From: Diadema setosum
Taxonomy: Eukaryota; Echinodermata; Echinoidea; Diadematoida; Diadematidae
DNA: 64,000 nucleotides
Direction of reading: 5' to 3'
Assembly: GCA_033980235.1 (NCBI GenBank)
Contig: CM067075.1
Coordinates: 33,056,385-33,120,384 of the forward strand
Within the stretch, counting starts at the first letter, position 1, and each line of letters opens with the position of its first letter. Shown here one piece after another: positions 1 to 11,415 of this stretch. The position numbers were made by a program, and so were the translations under genes. A model generated the notes under the pieces. That model made no database searches and was not told where the DNA came from. It saw nothing but the letters and a program-made list of their open reading frames with translations.

Positions 1-152
1 CATGTTAGAGTAGATGCTCATCTGTATAATGGTACTTCGAATTATATTGCGGTGTTACCCTTGTACATCTCAGCACACACAATTTACTGTACCTCCGGTA
101 TTTCATCTGTCAGTGCTACAGCCTTCATCAGCGGACTTGTAAACCCGTGTGG

Positions 153-345
153 AGCCGGGAAATGTGCAAACGCCGGGAAATGTGCAAACGCCGGGAGATG
201 TGCAAACGCCTGGAAATGTGCAAACGTCTTGCCGGGAAATGTGCAAATCTTTGAATTTCATCAACGGGAAATTTGCAAACGTGACGCCGGAAAACGTGCA
301 AATGTTCAGTTTTGCCGGGAAATGTGCAAACCATTCATTTTACCT
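153..345 (+). repeat. 18-bp minisatellite array, left arm
   Basis: Head-to-tail copies of GCCGGGAAATGTGCAAAC run from 155 to about 226 almost without change, followed by looser copies to about 340. The open frames here in several phases are produced by the 18-bp periodicity and are not genes. Confidence 0.9.
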
Positions 346-479
346 ATATTATGTATACTCGAAGATGGAAGAGAAACTCTCAATCAAAGCTGCGCACAGC
401 GACCCCACTCCCCTCATCTTGTTCAAGGGGCGGAGATGGTGGGGGGGGGGGGAGCTCCATCTCCTCCCTTCTTATGGGT

Positions 480-2720
480 TGGGGCAGTGATCATTTTAAA
501 CAAATTGAGGTCATATCACCAGATAAATACGCTACTCTACGTGCCAAGCTTGGCGAATATCTAATATATAAGGGTTTCAAGAAGAAGCTGAATATGTGAA
601 AAATCCGCCTCCCCCGCCCTTGAAATTAATTCATGAATTAACTATAACAGCACTCTAATAGGTACATCACTTTTGTCAAGAAGTCTTTTTTAAAAGCTGA
701 AATGGAATTACCCGAGGGATGCGTCTTGAGTTTTCAAGAAAAAGACGAAAATGTGAAAATTGAGCCCCCTTGATACCCCCTCCCCTTTTTGGGCATCCCT
801 TTAAGTGAACCTACTCCATGCATTAACTGTACTTACTAAAAAAGCGCGGTACTATCTTTATATCTCTCTTACGTGTGGTGAGAGAGATATTTATATATTC
901 AGTTCACTCTCAATCCCTTATAGGTTTGAGCCTTCGTCTCACCCCAACCACGCCCGTCCACCCCCCCCCCCCCCCGCGGTTTGTTGCCCCTTAGTGAGAT
1001 TCTATTACACTAGTGATGCTACCTACCACGTTTGCTGAAAATCTGTCATAGATTTCTTTAAGGAGATGCTGAAAATACATTCTTCATCATCCATCCCGAA
1101 ACACCCCTCCCCCAACAGGGCACCCCTGAATCCGGTATAATTAGGCATGAAAGTCTTCACAACACTAACTATAGCTCTATCTTCTTTTTTTTTCGGTTCG
1201 ACAGATTAGAAAAATCCAGAGTTTAGCGATTGGGAGACTTCAACTCCCCCAACCCCCCCCCCCCCTTATCCCCCACCTCAATCTTTGGCTGAGTGGGGGG
1301 GGGGGGGGTGCTCTTTTTAACAAATTAAGATCGCATCACCATAAGGATGCTATCTGCCAAGTTTGGTGAAAATTCGTCACCCCACCTACCCCCGATCAGA
1401 GCACCCCTAGACCCGCCATAATCAAACATGATATTTCTGTCATTAATGCTTTTATTGCACACTACTTTTTCGGTTCGACAGAAGTTAGAAAAAAAAAAAA
1501 TCAAGAGTATAGGGACTCTGAGGGTTCAACACCCCCCCCCCCCCCCCCTCCTTCGGCAGTGGGGGGGGGGGGGGGGTCATTTTAACAAATTAAGATCGAA
1601 TCACCATAAATATACTATCTGTTAGGTTTGGTGAAAATCCGTCATAGATTTTACAAGACTATGCAGAAAATGTGGAAAATCCCCCTTCTCCCCCTCACAC
1701 CCATTATCAGGGCACTCCTGGACCAGTGAAACATAATCAAACCTGAAATTTTAGTAACTTAGTTAGTATCTTCATATAACAGCGTTCTATATTCTTCGGA
1801 TCGAATGAAGATTACAAATTCCAGAGTTTAGGGACCTAAAGCTTCAACTCCTCCCCCCCCCCCCCCCCCCCGGGCGGTGGGAGGGGGTGGGGCTCATTTT
1901 AACAAAGTTTAATAAAGATCATATCACCGTAAAGATGCATATCTGCCAAGTTTGGTGAAAATCCTTCTTGAGATTTATCAAGAAGATGAAGTAAATGTGG
2001 ACAATCCCCCTCCTCTCCATCACTCCCCCGCCCCCCCCCCCCCCTCAAAATCAGGGCACCCCTGGATCAGCCATAATCAAACATGAGATTTCAGTCATTA
2101 ATGTCTTTAAGGCACTAACTTTAAGGCACTTCGTCTTTTTTTGTTCGACAGAAGAAGATTTAAAAATCCAGAGTTTAGGGACTCTGAGGCTTCAACCCCC
2201 CCCCCCCCCCCATTCGACCGGGGGGGGGGGGGGGGTTACTTGGGGCTAATTTCAACTTATAAAGATCATATCACCGTAATGAGGCTATCTGACAAGTTTG
2301 GTGACAATCTGTCGTAGACTTTTCAAGAAGATACTGAAAATGGAGAAAATCCCTCTCCTCCCCATCACCCCCAACCCCCCCCCCCCCACCCGCGATCCGG
2401 GAACCCCTGAATCCGCCATAATCAAACATGCAATTTCAGTCATTAATGTCTTCATAGCACTAGTTTAGGGACTCGGATGCTTCAATTTGAAGCCTTCTCC
2501 CTATTTATGGCCGGTGCCCTGCATCCCTGGATCTGCCATTAAACTTGAACTACTGTCATCAATGTCTTTATAGAACCAACATGGCTCATTCTTATTTGGT
2601 TTGCTAGAGAATATTAGAAGAATTTCGATAAAACCGCAGTTCTGGGACTTTGAGGCCCCCCTCCCCTTTTTCCGGGAGGGGGGGGGGGGTGGCTACTATA
2701 TTAACAAATCGAGATCCCAT
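480..2720. repeat. Degenerate tandem repeat with paired C-run/G-run hairpins
   Basis: A unit of roughly 270-350 bp recurs with a fixed order of landmarks: AACAAATTAAGATC, AAGTTTGGTGAAAAT, a GGGCACCCCTG block, a TTCGACAGA block, AATCCAGAGTTTAG, then a C-run and a short spacer followed by a G-run. C/G run pairs occur near 1250/1296, 1530/1560, 1848/1875, 2196/2220 and 2657/2680. Each pair can form a perfect homopolymer hairpin. These runs are also where assembly errors would be expected, so exact run lengths should not be trusted. Confidence 0.8.
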
Positions 2721-2861
2721 TGCCATAATCGTGCTACCTGCCACTTCCATTGAAAATCTGTCAAGGATTTTATTAAGAAAATATATATGATGGAAGTTCA
2801 TGGGCAGTTTTGATATGGAGTTTATCTACTATCTTTATACACAATATCGCTAAAGTATGTA

Positions 2862-3069
2862 ATTTGCACATTTCCCGGCGAATTTTTGCACATTTCCCGG
2901 CAAAATTGGACTTTTGCACATTTCCCGGCGTCATGTTTGCACATTTCCCGGCGTTTGCACATTTTCTGGCAAGACGTTTGCACATTTCCCGGCGTTTGCA
3001 CATTTCCCGGCGAGACGTTTGCACAATTCACGGCGTTTGCACATTTCCCTGCGTCTGGACATTTCCCGG
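2862..3069 (-). repeat. 18-bp minisatellite array, right arm
   Basis: The same unit as at 153-345 but inverted, read as GTTTGCACATTTCCCGGC on the plus strand. Spacing is less regular, with 18-bp copies alternating with variants containing short insertions. It pairs with the left array to make the stem of the fold-back element. Confidence 0.9.
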
Positions 3070-3079
3070 CTCCACACCC

Positions 3080-3900
3080 CGTCTTCAGCTTGAGAACGTG
3101 ATGGTCATGGAGATCAAAGACTTTCGGAAGATAATCGACCATCACATGATCAAAGTTAAGACATTGTGGCTGACGTAGGTCGGCAGCTCTAACGGCTGAA
3201 TTTTTGAGAGGTAGTGTGTATGAGATCAAAAGTCAAATACCAATTTCAGTTTCTATATAAATACGAGTTCTCTTGTGATATCATATCAGTGTCAGAGAGA
3301 CATCACGTCATAGACGGTTTACATCAAAGTGATTTAGAAGCATGGCTTGGATGAATAATCACACTGTACGTTTGAGCTGTATATGTAGCTTTGTGATATG
3401 CAATCATGGACGCTTATATCTAATTCGACTGCACTTTATGAGCACTGTTTGTTTTTGTTTTTTACAGTAAGAAGTGACAGGACGGTTTGTGGGAAGGAGA
3501 ATTATTCAAGGATAAAATTAATTGTATTTAACCTTCAAGATAGTTTTCAATATCGTACTCTAGAATACATGTATTTAGGAAACGTACTTACAGATGATCA
3601 GAAATATAGAAATGTGATCTAATGTGCCTTTCGTGATTAGAATAGAAGTGAATCCTGCCACAGAGAACACACAAAGTATCTGGCGTATTTTTTTTTTTCA
3701 AGTTGTAGCGATATAACATTATACAACTGTATGATAATCATTCATTTAAAGCTGTGTAAAGTGATTATATAATTATATGCATTTATCTACAGTTATCTAT
3801 GAAATTATTGTTTACCGTATTTTGGACATTTGTGGATATACATACGCTGCGTCAAGGTACTGTGACAGTTATATAGAACAAATCATGAATGACGTTTGTA
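3080..3900. other. Unique sequence, no assignable gene
   Basis: There is an open stretch on the plus strand (about 3476-3622) after a possible acceptor ending in TTTTTTACAG, but no domain can be recognised and no donor is evident. It is recorded only as a weak exon candidate. The remainder is A+T-rich without visible structure. Confidence 0.3.
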
Positions 3901-4145
3901 ACTAATGTCTTATATTTTGTAGGTGACGGGTGATTAAAGAAGTCACTATAGTAGGTGCGATGAAATTTGTGAGATATGTGAATACTCTTTGGGGTTGGCT
4001 TTTAATGTTAGCATATGCTTACCTTTGATCGCTACAGATATTCTGTATTTTGACGCTTCAATAATAATCTCCAACTAAACTTGGTTTAAACTCATTTCAC
4101 GTTACCTTTTACTCACATTTGATGTTCGTTTTAAAGTGACTGACT

Positions 4146-4224
4146 TCAAAGATTTAAAATTTCTTCATTGCGATGGCGTTTGTATAGCTGAATATCGTTA
4201 TCCGATTCACTGCCTCTCTTTTCG
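4146..4224 (-). pseudogene. Relic of the receptor's last (cytoplasmic) exon
   Basis: On the minus strand a CACCAG acceptor is followed by an open frame of 25 codons that begins EKRGSESDNDIQL, against EKTGSETANDIQL in the intact exon at 49900-50209. It then diverges into a basic stretch and stops at 4146-4148. The PPPY motif and about 75 residues of the intact tail are missing. It could still serve as a short last exon if an upstream gene used it, but the neighbouring transmembrane relic is broken. Confidence 0.65.
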
Positions 4225-4796
4225 CTGGTGAGTCAGGACGGAAAAGGAGAAAAATACTAGAGCGAAAACGAAATGTTCATCAGATTACTCAGATTCAGCA
4301 ACAAGTGAGCAAAACCATTAGCTTTCAGTGATTTGTCAATGAACTTGTTTTAAGTCACAGAAAACACTTATTAGAAATTCCTTTCATCATGCTTTCAGTG
4401 AAATTAAAAACATATATACACTATGAATGATTCACGAGTATATGCGATCATGAAGTATTGACTGTACCTCTTTTATTTTTCTCTCTTAGTTTCTGTCGTG
4501 TGGAATTGATGACAGCTGATGTTGCGAATAGAACAGATACCGAAAGTTGCTGCAGAAACAAACATAACCCCCAAAACATATGTGCCTTTTTGCTCGTACC
4601 AATATGATTCATCTCTCCTTTTTTTCGCATGGAATACAGGCTTGAGAAAATGGACTCTTACATTTTTTGCGTTGTTTTCTAAATATATAAAAATTGGTTT
4701 TCACATCTTCCCAGGGAAGATTCAACTTAAGAATGATTTGATATAACTTATTTACAGCGAGTTATGATAGCAAGGTGTACAATGACCGCAGAGGGG

Positions 4797-4935
4797 CAAA
4801 TAGTCAGCCTTAAACACAATTATTATATATGCATGCATGCATATAATCATTACATTGGGGAGATTGGAGGAGTTAATAATAAGGGGAGAGAGAGAGGGGG
4901 AGAGAGAGAAGAGAAGGAAAGAGAAGAGAAAGACA
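4797..4935. repeat. Low-complexity: ATGC repeat and purine-rich GA tract
   Basis: A TGCATGCATGCA palindrome near 4830 is followed by a GA-rich tract from about 4885 to 4935. Nothing coding is seen. Confidence 0.7.
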
Positions 4936-5042
4936 GAGGATAATTGATGTGGAGGAAAAGTGTTGAACAGAAAAATATGTAACGTGTGAGCTCAACAAAT
5001 CTTGGCAAAACGAAAGAGAAAGGAGTACATTTCATTCAGCAC

Positions 5043-5220
5043 CTCAAACGAACTTCATTGATGCCAACGACGACGAGAGGCACGCAGAATCCACCCACAG
5101 CAATCCCTATGATAGAAGGGATAGCAGCTATAGCTGGTTAATACAGTGTAGGGTAATGGGAATACGGGGTTTGACCATAGTGAAGACAGGAGCTACTCCA
5201 AGACCAAAAAAATATGAACA
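5043..5220 (-). pseudogene. Frameshifted relic of the transmembrane exon
   Basis: The minus-strand sequence after TTTTGCAG matches exon 51256-51457 across its length, but is 24 nt shorter. The stalk half and the membrane half lie in different frames, and an in-frame TAG falls between them. The membrane half still reads IIGIAVGGFCVPLVVVG, against IIGIAVAGFCVLLIVVG in the intact gene. The frame break rules out a working transmembrane exon. Confidence 0.75.
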
Positions 5221-5254
5221 CTGCAAAACGTAAATTATTTCGCTTTGGTGATAA

Positions 5255-5256
<2 letters not shown>

Positions 5257-5291
<35 letters not shown>
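5257..5291. repeat. (GT)n microsatellite
   Basis: Uninterrupted TG dinucleotides, about 17 units. Confidence 0.95.
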
Positions 5292-5294
<3 letters not shown>

Positions 5295-6539
5295 ACTACC
5301 CAGCTCAAAACCCACCAAAATACACAGATATTGAGGTTATCTGTAACGGACCAAAATAGTAAGTTGAGTTAAATCCTCTAAGTATGCATTTTCTGAGAGA
5401 GTATAATCTTTATTCTGAATTTTATACTGTCACATTCGGCGACTTAAAAACACACACACACATACACACAAGTGAAAACGAGGTATCGGCAGTTGCTCTG
5501 GAACGTTTTTTTTTTGGGGGGGGGTGGAGGGGTTGACAAGTACTGCTTTAATTGATAAATTACATTAAAATTTAATTCTGCATAGCAGTTCTGGCGAAGT
5601 TGTTTATTATTTTCAAAGCTTACTCTTTAATGATTAAGCCTATGAATGCGGAAAAGGGGAAATTTGTTTTGTCTTACTGTTTGTGTGTATTTTGTTTTCG
5701 AGGTAGGTGTTCATATAATCATAATTACATGCACACATATTTCTTTTTGAGCTTGTGGTTAATGTAGTGCATGCATGTAGGTGGACAAAAGGTATTATTC
5801 ATTCTGCTATCACTTTAAAGATACCAGATAACTTTTACACTTCATGAATAGTACAACCTCGCATACTATCTGTGGGTCTTTTTATGTTAGCTCCGAAGAA
5901 GTGCTGGAAATGCAAAGGCTACGATGGAACCCACCAGATCTCCAATTCTCATGAATTGTAAAAATGGAAGCAGCGCCTATTCATTGACAAAGAGACTACT
6001 CTGCCAAAAGACATGGATTTCTGATTTAAACACATATTCATGGGGTACATTGTTGTGGATTTGATGTAGCAATATTTTGATGCCGTAATGCTTTCTGAAT
6101 GTTTTATTCACATTGAATCGAAATATGAAATCAGATATATTTCCCTCTTTCGTTTGATGGCCGCTGTATTCATCCTTGAAATGGCACGCAGTAGCATGTA
6201 AGTTCATCTACCTCTGTTTTAGATTAGCAAAAGTATACGACTAATCGCTTACTTTCTTTTCTTTGTATGGCACTATTCAAATTCAAATTCAAACTTTATT
6301 TTCACTTTCTTCCTTCAACAGAATGTACAAGAAACATTATTATGAATTTGACATGCGAATCGTTGAAAATGTATATAACCAAACAGGATTAACAACATGT
6401 TCATGTCTACATGATCAGTACAATAAAGATACATACACTCTATATACACCCTGAGAAAAAAAAATGGAGGTACCCACTCAAAAGACTAAGCTTGTAACAT
6501 GTGGATACCTCTGAGGGAAAGGGGGGAAAACTACATGCC

Positions 6540-6845
6540 TAGTTGATATAGTTTGCCGAGTACTCTTAGTCACCTGGGGTGAGTTTGGGTGGGGTCGATT
6601 GGCATTATTCGCAATTATACCCTGCCCTTGCGATGAATAAATGAAGTGGGATCTTTAACGCGCATGAGTTGTGACTTTCTCACATATGGGACCTCCATTT
6701 TAAAGGCCTATCTGAGGGATAAATTTTGTACACAGGGATAGAATGATGAAACACACAACGTTGCTCAGCAAGACTGCACGGGCACTGAACCCAAGCCATT
6801 TCATTGCAAGCAGGCACATTACTTACTGAGCCACATTACCTCCCA
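6540..6845 (-). mobile_element. tRNA-derived SINE
   Basis: Read on the minus strand, the head at 6845 gives a tRNA-like series: GGAGGTAATGTGGCTCAGTA (box A-like TGGCTCAGT), an anticodon-like TTGCAATGAA, then GGGTTCAGTGCC (box B-like). The body continues through GTTAAAGATCCCAC. The body is also recognisable at about 52415-52690, where the tRNA head has been lost. The element therefore sat in the locus before the segmental duplication, or inserted in an equivalent place. The tRNA-like head is too diverged to be a functional tRNA gene. Confidence 0.65.
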
Positions 6846-6946
6846 ATGCATGTGTCTAATTTTAGGGAAAAAATGAGTTGCCTTAATTATTTGACAATGT
6901 CAGTTTTCATACGTATCCGACATTAAAATCCAATGAATTTCATTAA

Positions 6947-7081
6947 CCTTTACTCCGCACCATCCTCGCCAAGAACACATCAGGACCCAGCTTTTGGAAC
7001 CAACTAAGTGATGATTTAAACGATGCACCAAGCCTTGTTGTATTTAAGAGAAAAGTAAAGACAGTTTTGGTTGGTTTTTAG
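6947..7081 (+). pseudogene. C-terminal end of a non-LTR retrotransposon ORF2
   Basis: A 44-codon open stretch ends in TAG at 7079-7081 and contains PSFWNQLSDDLNDAPSL followed by VFKRKVKTVL. This is the usual C-terminal signature of reverse transcriptases of non-LTR (CR1/L2/RTE-like) elements: FWN-L-dd----pSl--FKr-lK--L. It opens directly after a TAA, and no upstream reverse-transcriptase domain is present, so this is a 5'-truncated dead copy. Its 3' UTR continues to 7265 and resumes after 8398. Confidence 0.75.
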
Positions 7082-8685
7082 ATAATATTTGAATTAATTT
7101 TGTTTTCTATTTCATTTGCACAACTTTTTTATGTTAATTACTTTGCTCATTCCAATGGATAGTATCTGGCAATGACCCCTGCTACCTCTTAAATACTCCT
7201 AATTCCTTCCTTTTTTCATCCTTTTCCTTTTCCTTCTCCCTCTAACCTCCCCTTCTTATTGTCTTGCAGTCAGTCCGCAGCACGTATGCTAATGAGGGCG
7301 ATCCGGCAAGATTTATTCAGCACTCTCGTTGACGATCTTTGCGTTCGAAAGGTGTCTCGTCGTGCGAGATTTTGCGAGACTTTGATAGGGCTATGGTTTT
7401 CACAGTGTAGCGACTTGTACATACATTCGTCATGGCTACAAGTCACGGTAAATTGTTCTCCAGACTTTGATCTTTATTTTGATACTAAATTTGTGTATAA
7501 CATCGGATCTTATCATGACTTTATAATCAGTTGAATTTGCGTAAATTTTACCTGCTTTTCACGGAAGATTTTGTTGTCTAAAGTTCTTTTTTGGTTCCTG
7601 ACCGGATTAAGAAACTGTTGTTTCTGATTTTGGCTTTTTCGTAGAGAGGAAACTTAGATGCTCATCATATATTGGAGTCAAGGAGACGCAAGCCTGATTT
7701 ATACTAGTTTTTCCGTTTTGAAATGTATGTAAAATTCACTCCTAAGCCGAAGTATGCTCCACACAAAGTGTACAGTGGCGCGAAAGAGCTCTCTCATTGG
7801 ACAGTGCTTGCATTCAGCGCTTGAACGACACGCGTGCCAAGAAACCGCGCATGCCGCAAGTGGCATGAAACCGTTATGTATCAGCCTAATGACGTAATGC
7901 AAGCGCTGAATGCAAGCGCTGTCCAATGAGAGAGCTTACTCTTGAGATTGCACTGTTTCAAGCTGATCAGCACTGACATCGATGTATATTTTACTGGTTC
8001 CTGACCGGATTAAGCAACAAATTGTCAAGATATTTACACGGATACAAAGATTAGGAGATGGACTACCAAATAAAGCATTTTCATTGAGACGCAAGGTGAA
8101 TTTGATATTTTTTTGACGTCTTGAACTTGTACTGCACGAATTACTTTTTTCATCATTTTTCAAGCTCAAATCACGCTATGATATTTTTTATTTACAATAA
8201 TTTGAGTAACATGTGATGATAGTTTACATATTTTCCTTGAATTTGATACCAAATTTGTGAACATAAGGTGTATTTTTGTTGCCGAAAGCCCAAGGACAAA
8301 ATCCCCTTACGCAGCTTATTACAGATGCAAGCCTAGAGCGGGCTTGCATATGAGTTGAATAAATACGAGCGAATTATCGGGTGCTGCGGACTGACTGCTT
8401 GTTTGTCCTACGTCTTTGTCTACAGTGAGAGTCTTGTCCCTGTGTTTGTTATTTTGATCCTTCATTAATCTTTTTCAGTATTGCGAGTTCGACTTTTTGA
8501 GTGGCCCACATTCTACAAGCTTGTCTTTTACATGGCTCTCTCTTTTCCAATAAAACAATTATTTTGAGCATTAGTTTCATGTGTAAATGTATAAATGTAT
8601 ATTGTTGTAATATATTGTATTTTTTTCTCCTTGAAATGTGTTATTAGAAATAAAATCTCATTTGAATTGAATCTAATTGAATGCA
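7082..8685 (+). mobile_element. Non-LTR retrotransposon 3' UTR, split by a TIR element
   Basis: The 3' UTR after the ORF2 stop runs to 7265. A TIR element then occupies 7266-8398, and the 3' end resumes at 8399 and finishes with an A+T-rich tail built on ATTGAAT repeats (about 8640-8680). That tail form is typical for CR1/L2-like elements. The second half was duplicated to 19001-19285. Confidence 0.55.
7266..8398. mobile_element. 1.13-kb TIR element
   Basis: Perfect 18-bp terminal inverted repeats, GCAGTCAGTCCGCAGCAC at 7266-7283 and its reverse complement at 8381-8398, bound a 1,133-bp element inserted in a LINE 3' UTR. Inside there is an inverted pair, GAGCTCTCTCATTGGACAG near 7787 against its complement near 7917, and GGTTCCTGACCGGATTAAG occurs twice (7593 and 7996). 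Open frames on the minus strand match no family I know. A clear target duplication was not found. The right three-quarters is duplicated at 10611-11415. Confidence 0.75.
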
Positions 8686-8689
8686 TGTA

Positions 8690-10210
8690 TATAAAGTATA
8701 TATAATACATTGCACTATACAATATATTATATTATTATACCGTTTGTCATGGAAGTCTGGTCACTGATGAAAGTTTCAGCAGTTGATTTCCAGAGCTATC
8801 AAAAACAGGCAAATTCCCCTAAAGGTACGTATAATTATAGATCATAATACATGACCCTTTGTATGAGTCGGTTGAATTCAAACATGTTGAGTTCAACCAT
8901 GGAGCTACCAAGATGGTTCAACATTGTTGAAATAAAAACACTTTTCTGTTAACATTTCCTTGATTAGTTTCAAGTGAGACGTAGATAGGTTTGTCCTCGA
9001 ATCTGACCCCAAGGGTCCACTTTCTCTGGGCAAATTATACAGGCGCCAAGGAGATAACATTTCGATTTGCCCGCTTGGACGAGGTACAAATGGGAGTGTT
9101 CACTTTCTCTGGGCAAATACAGATGCCTTGAGATCAAGGTCTGATCTGCCCGCTTCGACGCAATCATGCTAATAACATGAATTGCAGGCTCCGAATATCA
9201 GATGGAATATCAAAGTCATTTATGATTCAAAGCTTTCTACGTCTGCCACACAGGCATAAATTTTGTACTTTTCCGTTTCTGAAGGTCGATCTCTTTGCCA
9301 GCTATCAACGAAGTCATCAGAATCAACCATTAACATTTTATTTTCACTATTAGGCCTACTCCCATTACAAATTATACCTATCACTCTCACGGCCCTTTCG
9401 GTCCCTGATCAGCAGTATGTAACCAAGTAATACACATACACACGCGCGAACACACACACACACATACACACACACACAAATTAACTAATATTATGTGCAG
9501 TTCTATGTGTTGTCAACTTTACTGGCGACTGGCATTGCAATCACCGACTTAACGCATAAAATGACAACAAGATCTACCTGAAACATTTTCATAAATACCC
9601 CTTTTTGTAAAGATTCGAGGTGCAACGTGTATTCTGTTTGTATCCAATTTCAGCCAACTTCTTTTTTTTTTTCATTTCTTCCGTGATTTTTTTTTTCCTT
9701 TGAAGCTAAGCTAAGAATTTTTTTTTTTTACACTTGGCTTTCATTTTAGCTCTCACAATTTCAACTGCTTTGGGAATCTTGGCCAATGTACAATCTTATC
9801 TAGCATTACACTTATCACCAATGTCACATATCTTTTATGAAGAGAATGCAGTCAATCAAATTGGTCAAAATGAATTCCTTCATAATTTATAAAACATCAG
9901 AGAATGGTGTGGGGAAAAGTGACCACACACCCTTACACGACTGTGCATTTTAGTGAACTGCTCTTTTTCCCATACCTACTTTATTGTTATCATTCAAAGC
10001 ATGCCTACGTTGTGTCAGTTACTTTTTTGTATCAGTATCTTATCATATACTACGCGATTCACTTTTCGTTTTGTATTTCTGTTTTCCTTGATTCAAATTA
10101 ATCAAACTCTGTGATTGTTTTACGTATGCTTTATATTACATTATATCGTGTTTCGTTTCACTACTTGTTTGTTTGATGGAAAAAAATCATAACTTTATCA
10201 GTGAAGCTGG
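8690..10210. other. Non-coding part of unit 1
   Basis: No gene found. The stretch contains a (CA)n tract at about 9438-9478, poly-T tracts near 9660-9730, and a short internal repeat of ACTTTCTCTGGGCAAAT at about 9020 and 9103. Open frames (such as 8970-9167 minus) are conserved in unit 2 only because the duplication is recent. The counterpart is 19290-20815. Confidence 0.5.
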
Positions 10211-10216
10211 ATGTTA

Positions 10217-10610
10217 TGCCCCAGTCACACAGTGCTTTACGATGGGTAAAGGCCGTGTCACACCTTTCCGGGCAAGCTACGCGGGCTTGTGGCGAGGAGG
10301 TAGTTTCCAGCACGTAGCAGATTTTCCGCGGGCGAACAAGAATGTTTGCAATTTTCGCATTTGTTTCTTACCTACTAGACGCGTGATACTTAGCTTCTAC
10401 TTGCGTGCATTCCGTGTGACCTGCGTGAGAGCCAACTCCTGCGAGGTGCTGCCGGTAAGAGTCTCCTATATACTGGTGTTCTGCGTGTACCTCTGCGAGC
10501 GAACCCCACGACTCACTCGGAACAAGTTTTGAGCATGCTCAAGGCCTTGTTATACCGTATCTGGGGAAGTTTTGCGGCTTGACTTGCGGGGAAACAAATT
10601 TGCTCCCTGG
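10217..10610. mobile_element. Left ends of two nested TIR elements, truncated by the duplication
   Basis: The GCCCCAGTCACACAG end and the AAGGCCGTGTCACACC end occur in the same order as at 20818 and 20850, but the sequence is cut at 10610, where unit 2 starts. Both elements must therefore have been in place before the tandem duplication. Confidence 0.8.
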
Positions 10611-11397
10611 TTCCTGACCGGATTAAGAAACTGTTGTTTCTGATTTTGGCTTTTTCGTAGAGAGGAAACTTAGATGCTCATCATATATTGGAGTCAAGGA
10701 GACGCAAGCCTGATTTATACTAGTTTTTTCCGTTTTGAAATGTATGCAAAATTCACTCCAAAGCCGAAGTATGCTCCACACAAAGTGTACAGTGGCGCGA
10801 AAGAGCTCTCTCATTGGACAGTGCTTGCATTCAGCGCTTGAACGACACGCGTGCCAAGAAACCGCACATGCCGCAAGTGGCATGAAACCGTTATGTATCA
10901 GCCTAATGACGTAATGCAAGCGCTGAATGCAAGCGTTGTCCAATGAGAGAGCTTACTCTTGAGATTGCACTGTTTCAAGCTGATCAGCACTGACATCGAT
11001 GTATATTTTACTGGTTCCTGACCGGATTAAGCAACAAATTGTCAAGATACTTACATGGATACAAAGATTAGGAGATGGACTACCAAATAAAGCATTTTCA
11101 TTGAGACGCAAGGTGAATTTGATATTTTTTTGACGTCTTGAACTTGTACTGCACGAATTACTTTTTTCATCATTTTTCAAGCTCAAATCACGCTATGATA
11201 TTTTTCATTTACAATAATTTGAGTAACATGTGATGATAGTTTACATATTTTCCTTGAATTTGATACCAAATTTGTGAACATAAGGTGTATTTTTGTTGCC
11301 GAAAGCCAAAGGACAAAATCCCCTTACGCAGCTTATTACGTATGCAAGCCTAGAGCGGGCTTACATACGAGTTGAATAAATACGAGCGAATTATCGG

Positions 11398-11415
11398 GTG
11401 CTGCGGACTGACTGC
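11398..11415. repeat. Duplicated right TIR of the 1.13-kb element
   Basis: GTGCTGCGGACTGACTGC repeats the 8381-8398 terminus. Its left partner is absent in unit 2 because the duplication began inside the element. Confidence 0.85.

Larger units (their letters stand above)
147..3077. mobile_element. Fold-back element with 18-bp minisatellite arms
   Basis: The two ends are inverted copies of each other. GTGTGGAGCCGGGAAATGT at 147-165 is mirrored at 3059-3077, and the match continues through opposed arrays of an 18-bp unit into about 60 bp of unique sequence (around 335-400 against 2805-2870), so each arm is about 250 bp. The interior is a tandem array of ~270-350 bp units. No long ORF or transposase motif was seen, so it looks non-autonomous. 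I could not define a target-site duplication. The architecture matches the fold-back (TU-like) class known from sea urchins; assignment to a superfamily is not possible from sequence alone. Confidence 0.75.
3900..6540 (-). pseudogene. Decayed segmental copy of the 3' end of the minus-strand receptor gene
   Basis: This block aligns in order and orientation with 48640-52430. Matching landmarks include TTTGTAGGTGAC (near 3920 and 48637), the tail-exon start GCTGAATATCGTT (4187 and 50171), AACAAGTGAGC (4300 and 50293), the stretch around 4515 against 50525, the transmembrane exon (5043-5220 against 51256-51457), and ATGGCACGCAGTAGCATGTAAG (6180) against its 52170 counterpart. Roughly 49.0-50.17 kb has no counterpart. 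The copied exons carry a stop and frame changes, so the block is treated as a relic. It shows that the receptor gene, or at least its 3' end, was duplicated about 46 kb apart. Confidence 0.75.
7595..10610 (+). repeat. Tandem duplication, unit 1 (3.0 kb)
   Basis: Unit 1 and unit 2 (10611-21211, less its 7.57-kb insert) are nearly identical over about 3.0 kb, including non-repetitive stretches with only scattered single-base differences. The junction at 10601-10620 reads CTCCCTGGTTCCTGACC. Unit 1 begins within GGTTCC at 7593, and the unit ends within CTCCCTGG at 21211, so the join has a 2-bp GG microhomology. Unit 1 retains the empty insertion site of the big element at 8408-8411. Confidence 0.9.

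Noticed and set aside
128..564. Overlapping open frames on both strands
   Set aside because: Produced by the 18-bp minisatellite; open in several phases and on both strands.
6757..6845. Functional tRNA gene
   Set aside because: Box A and box B are recognisable but the stems do not pair well, and the sequence continues as a SINE body.
8970..9167. Open frame conserved between 8970 and 19563 as evidence for a gene
   Set aside because: Conservation is explained by the recent tandem duplication; no domain and no splice context.
10173..10532. 119-codon open frame duplicated at 20774
   Set aside because: Runs across the ends of two nested TIR elements; composition follows their repeats.
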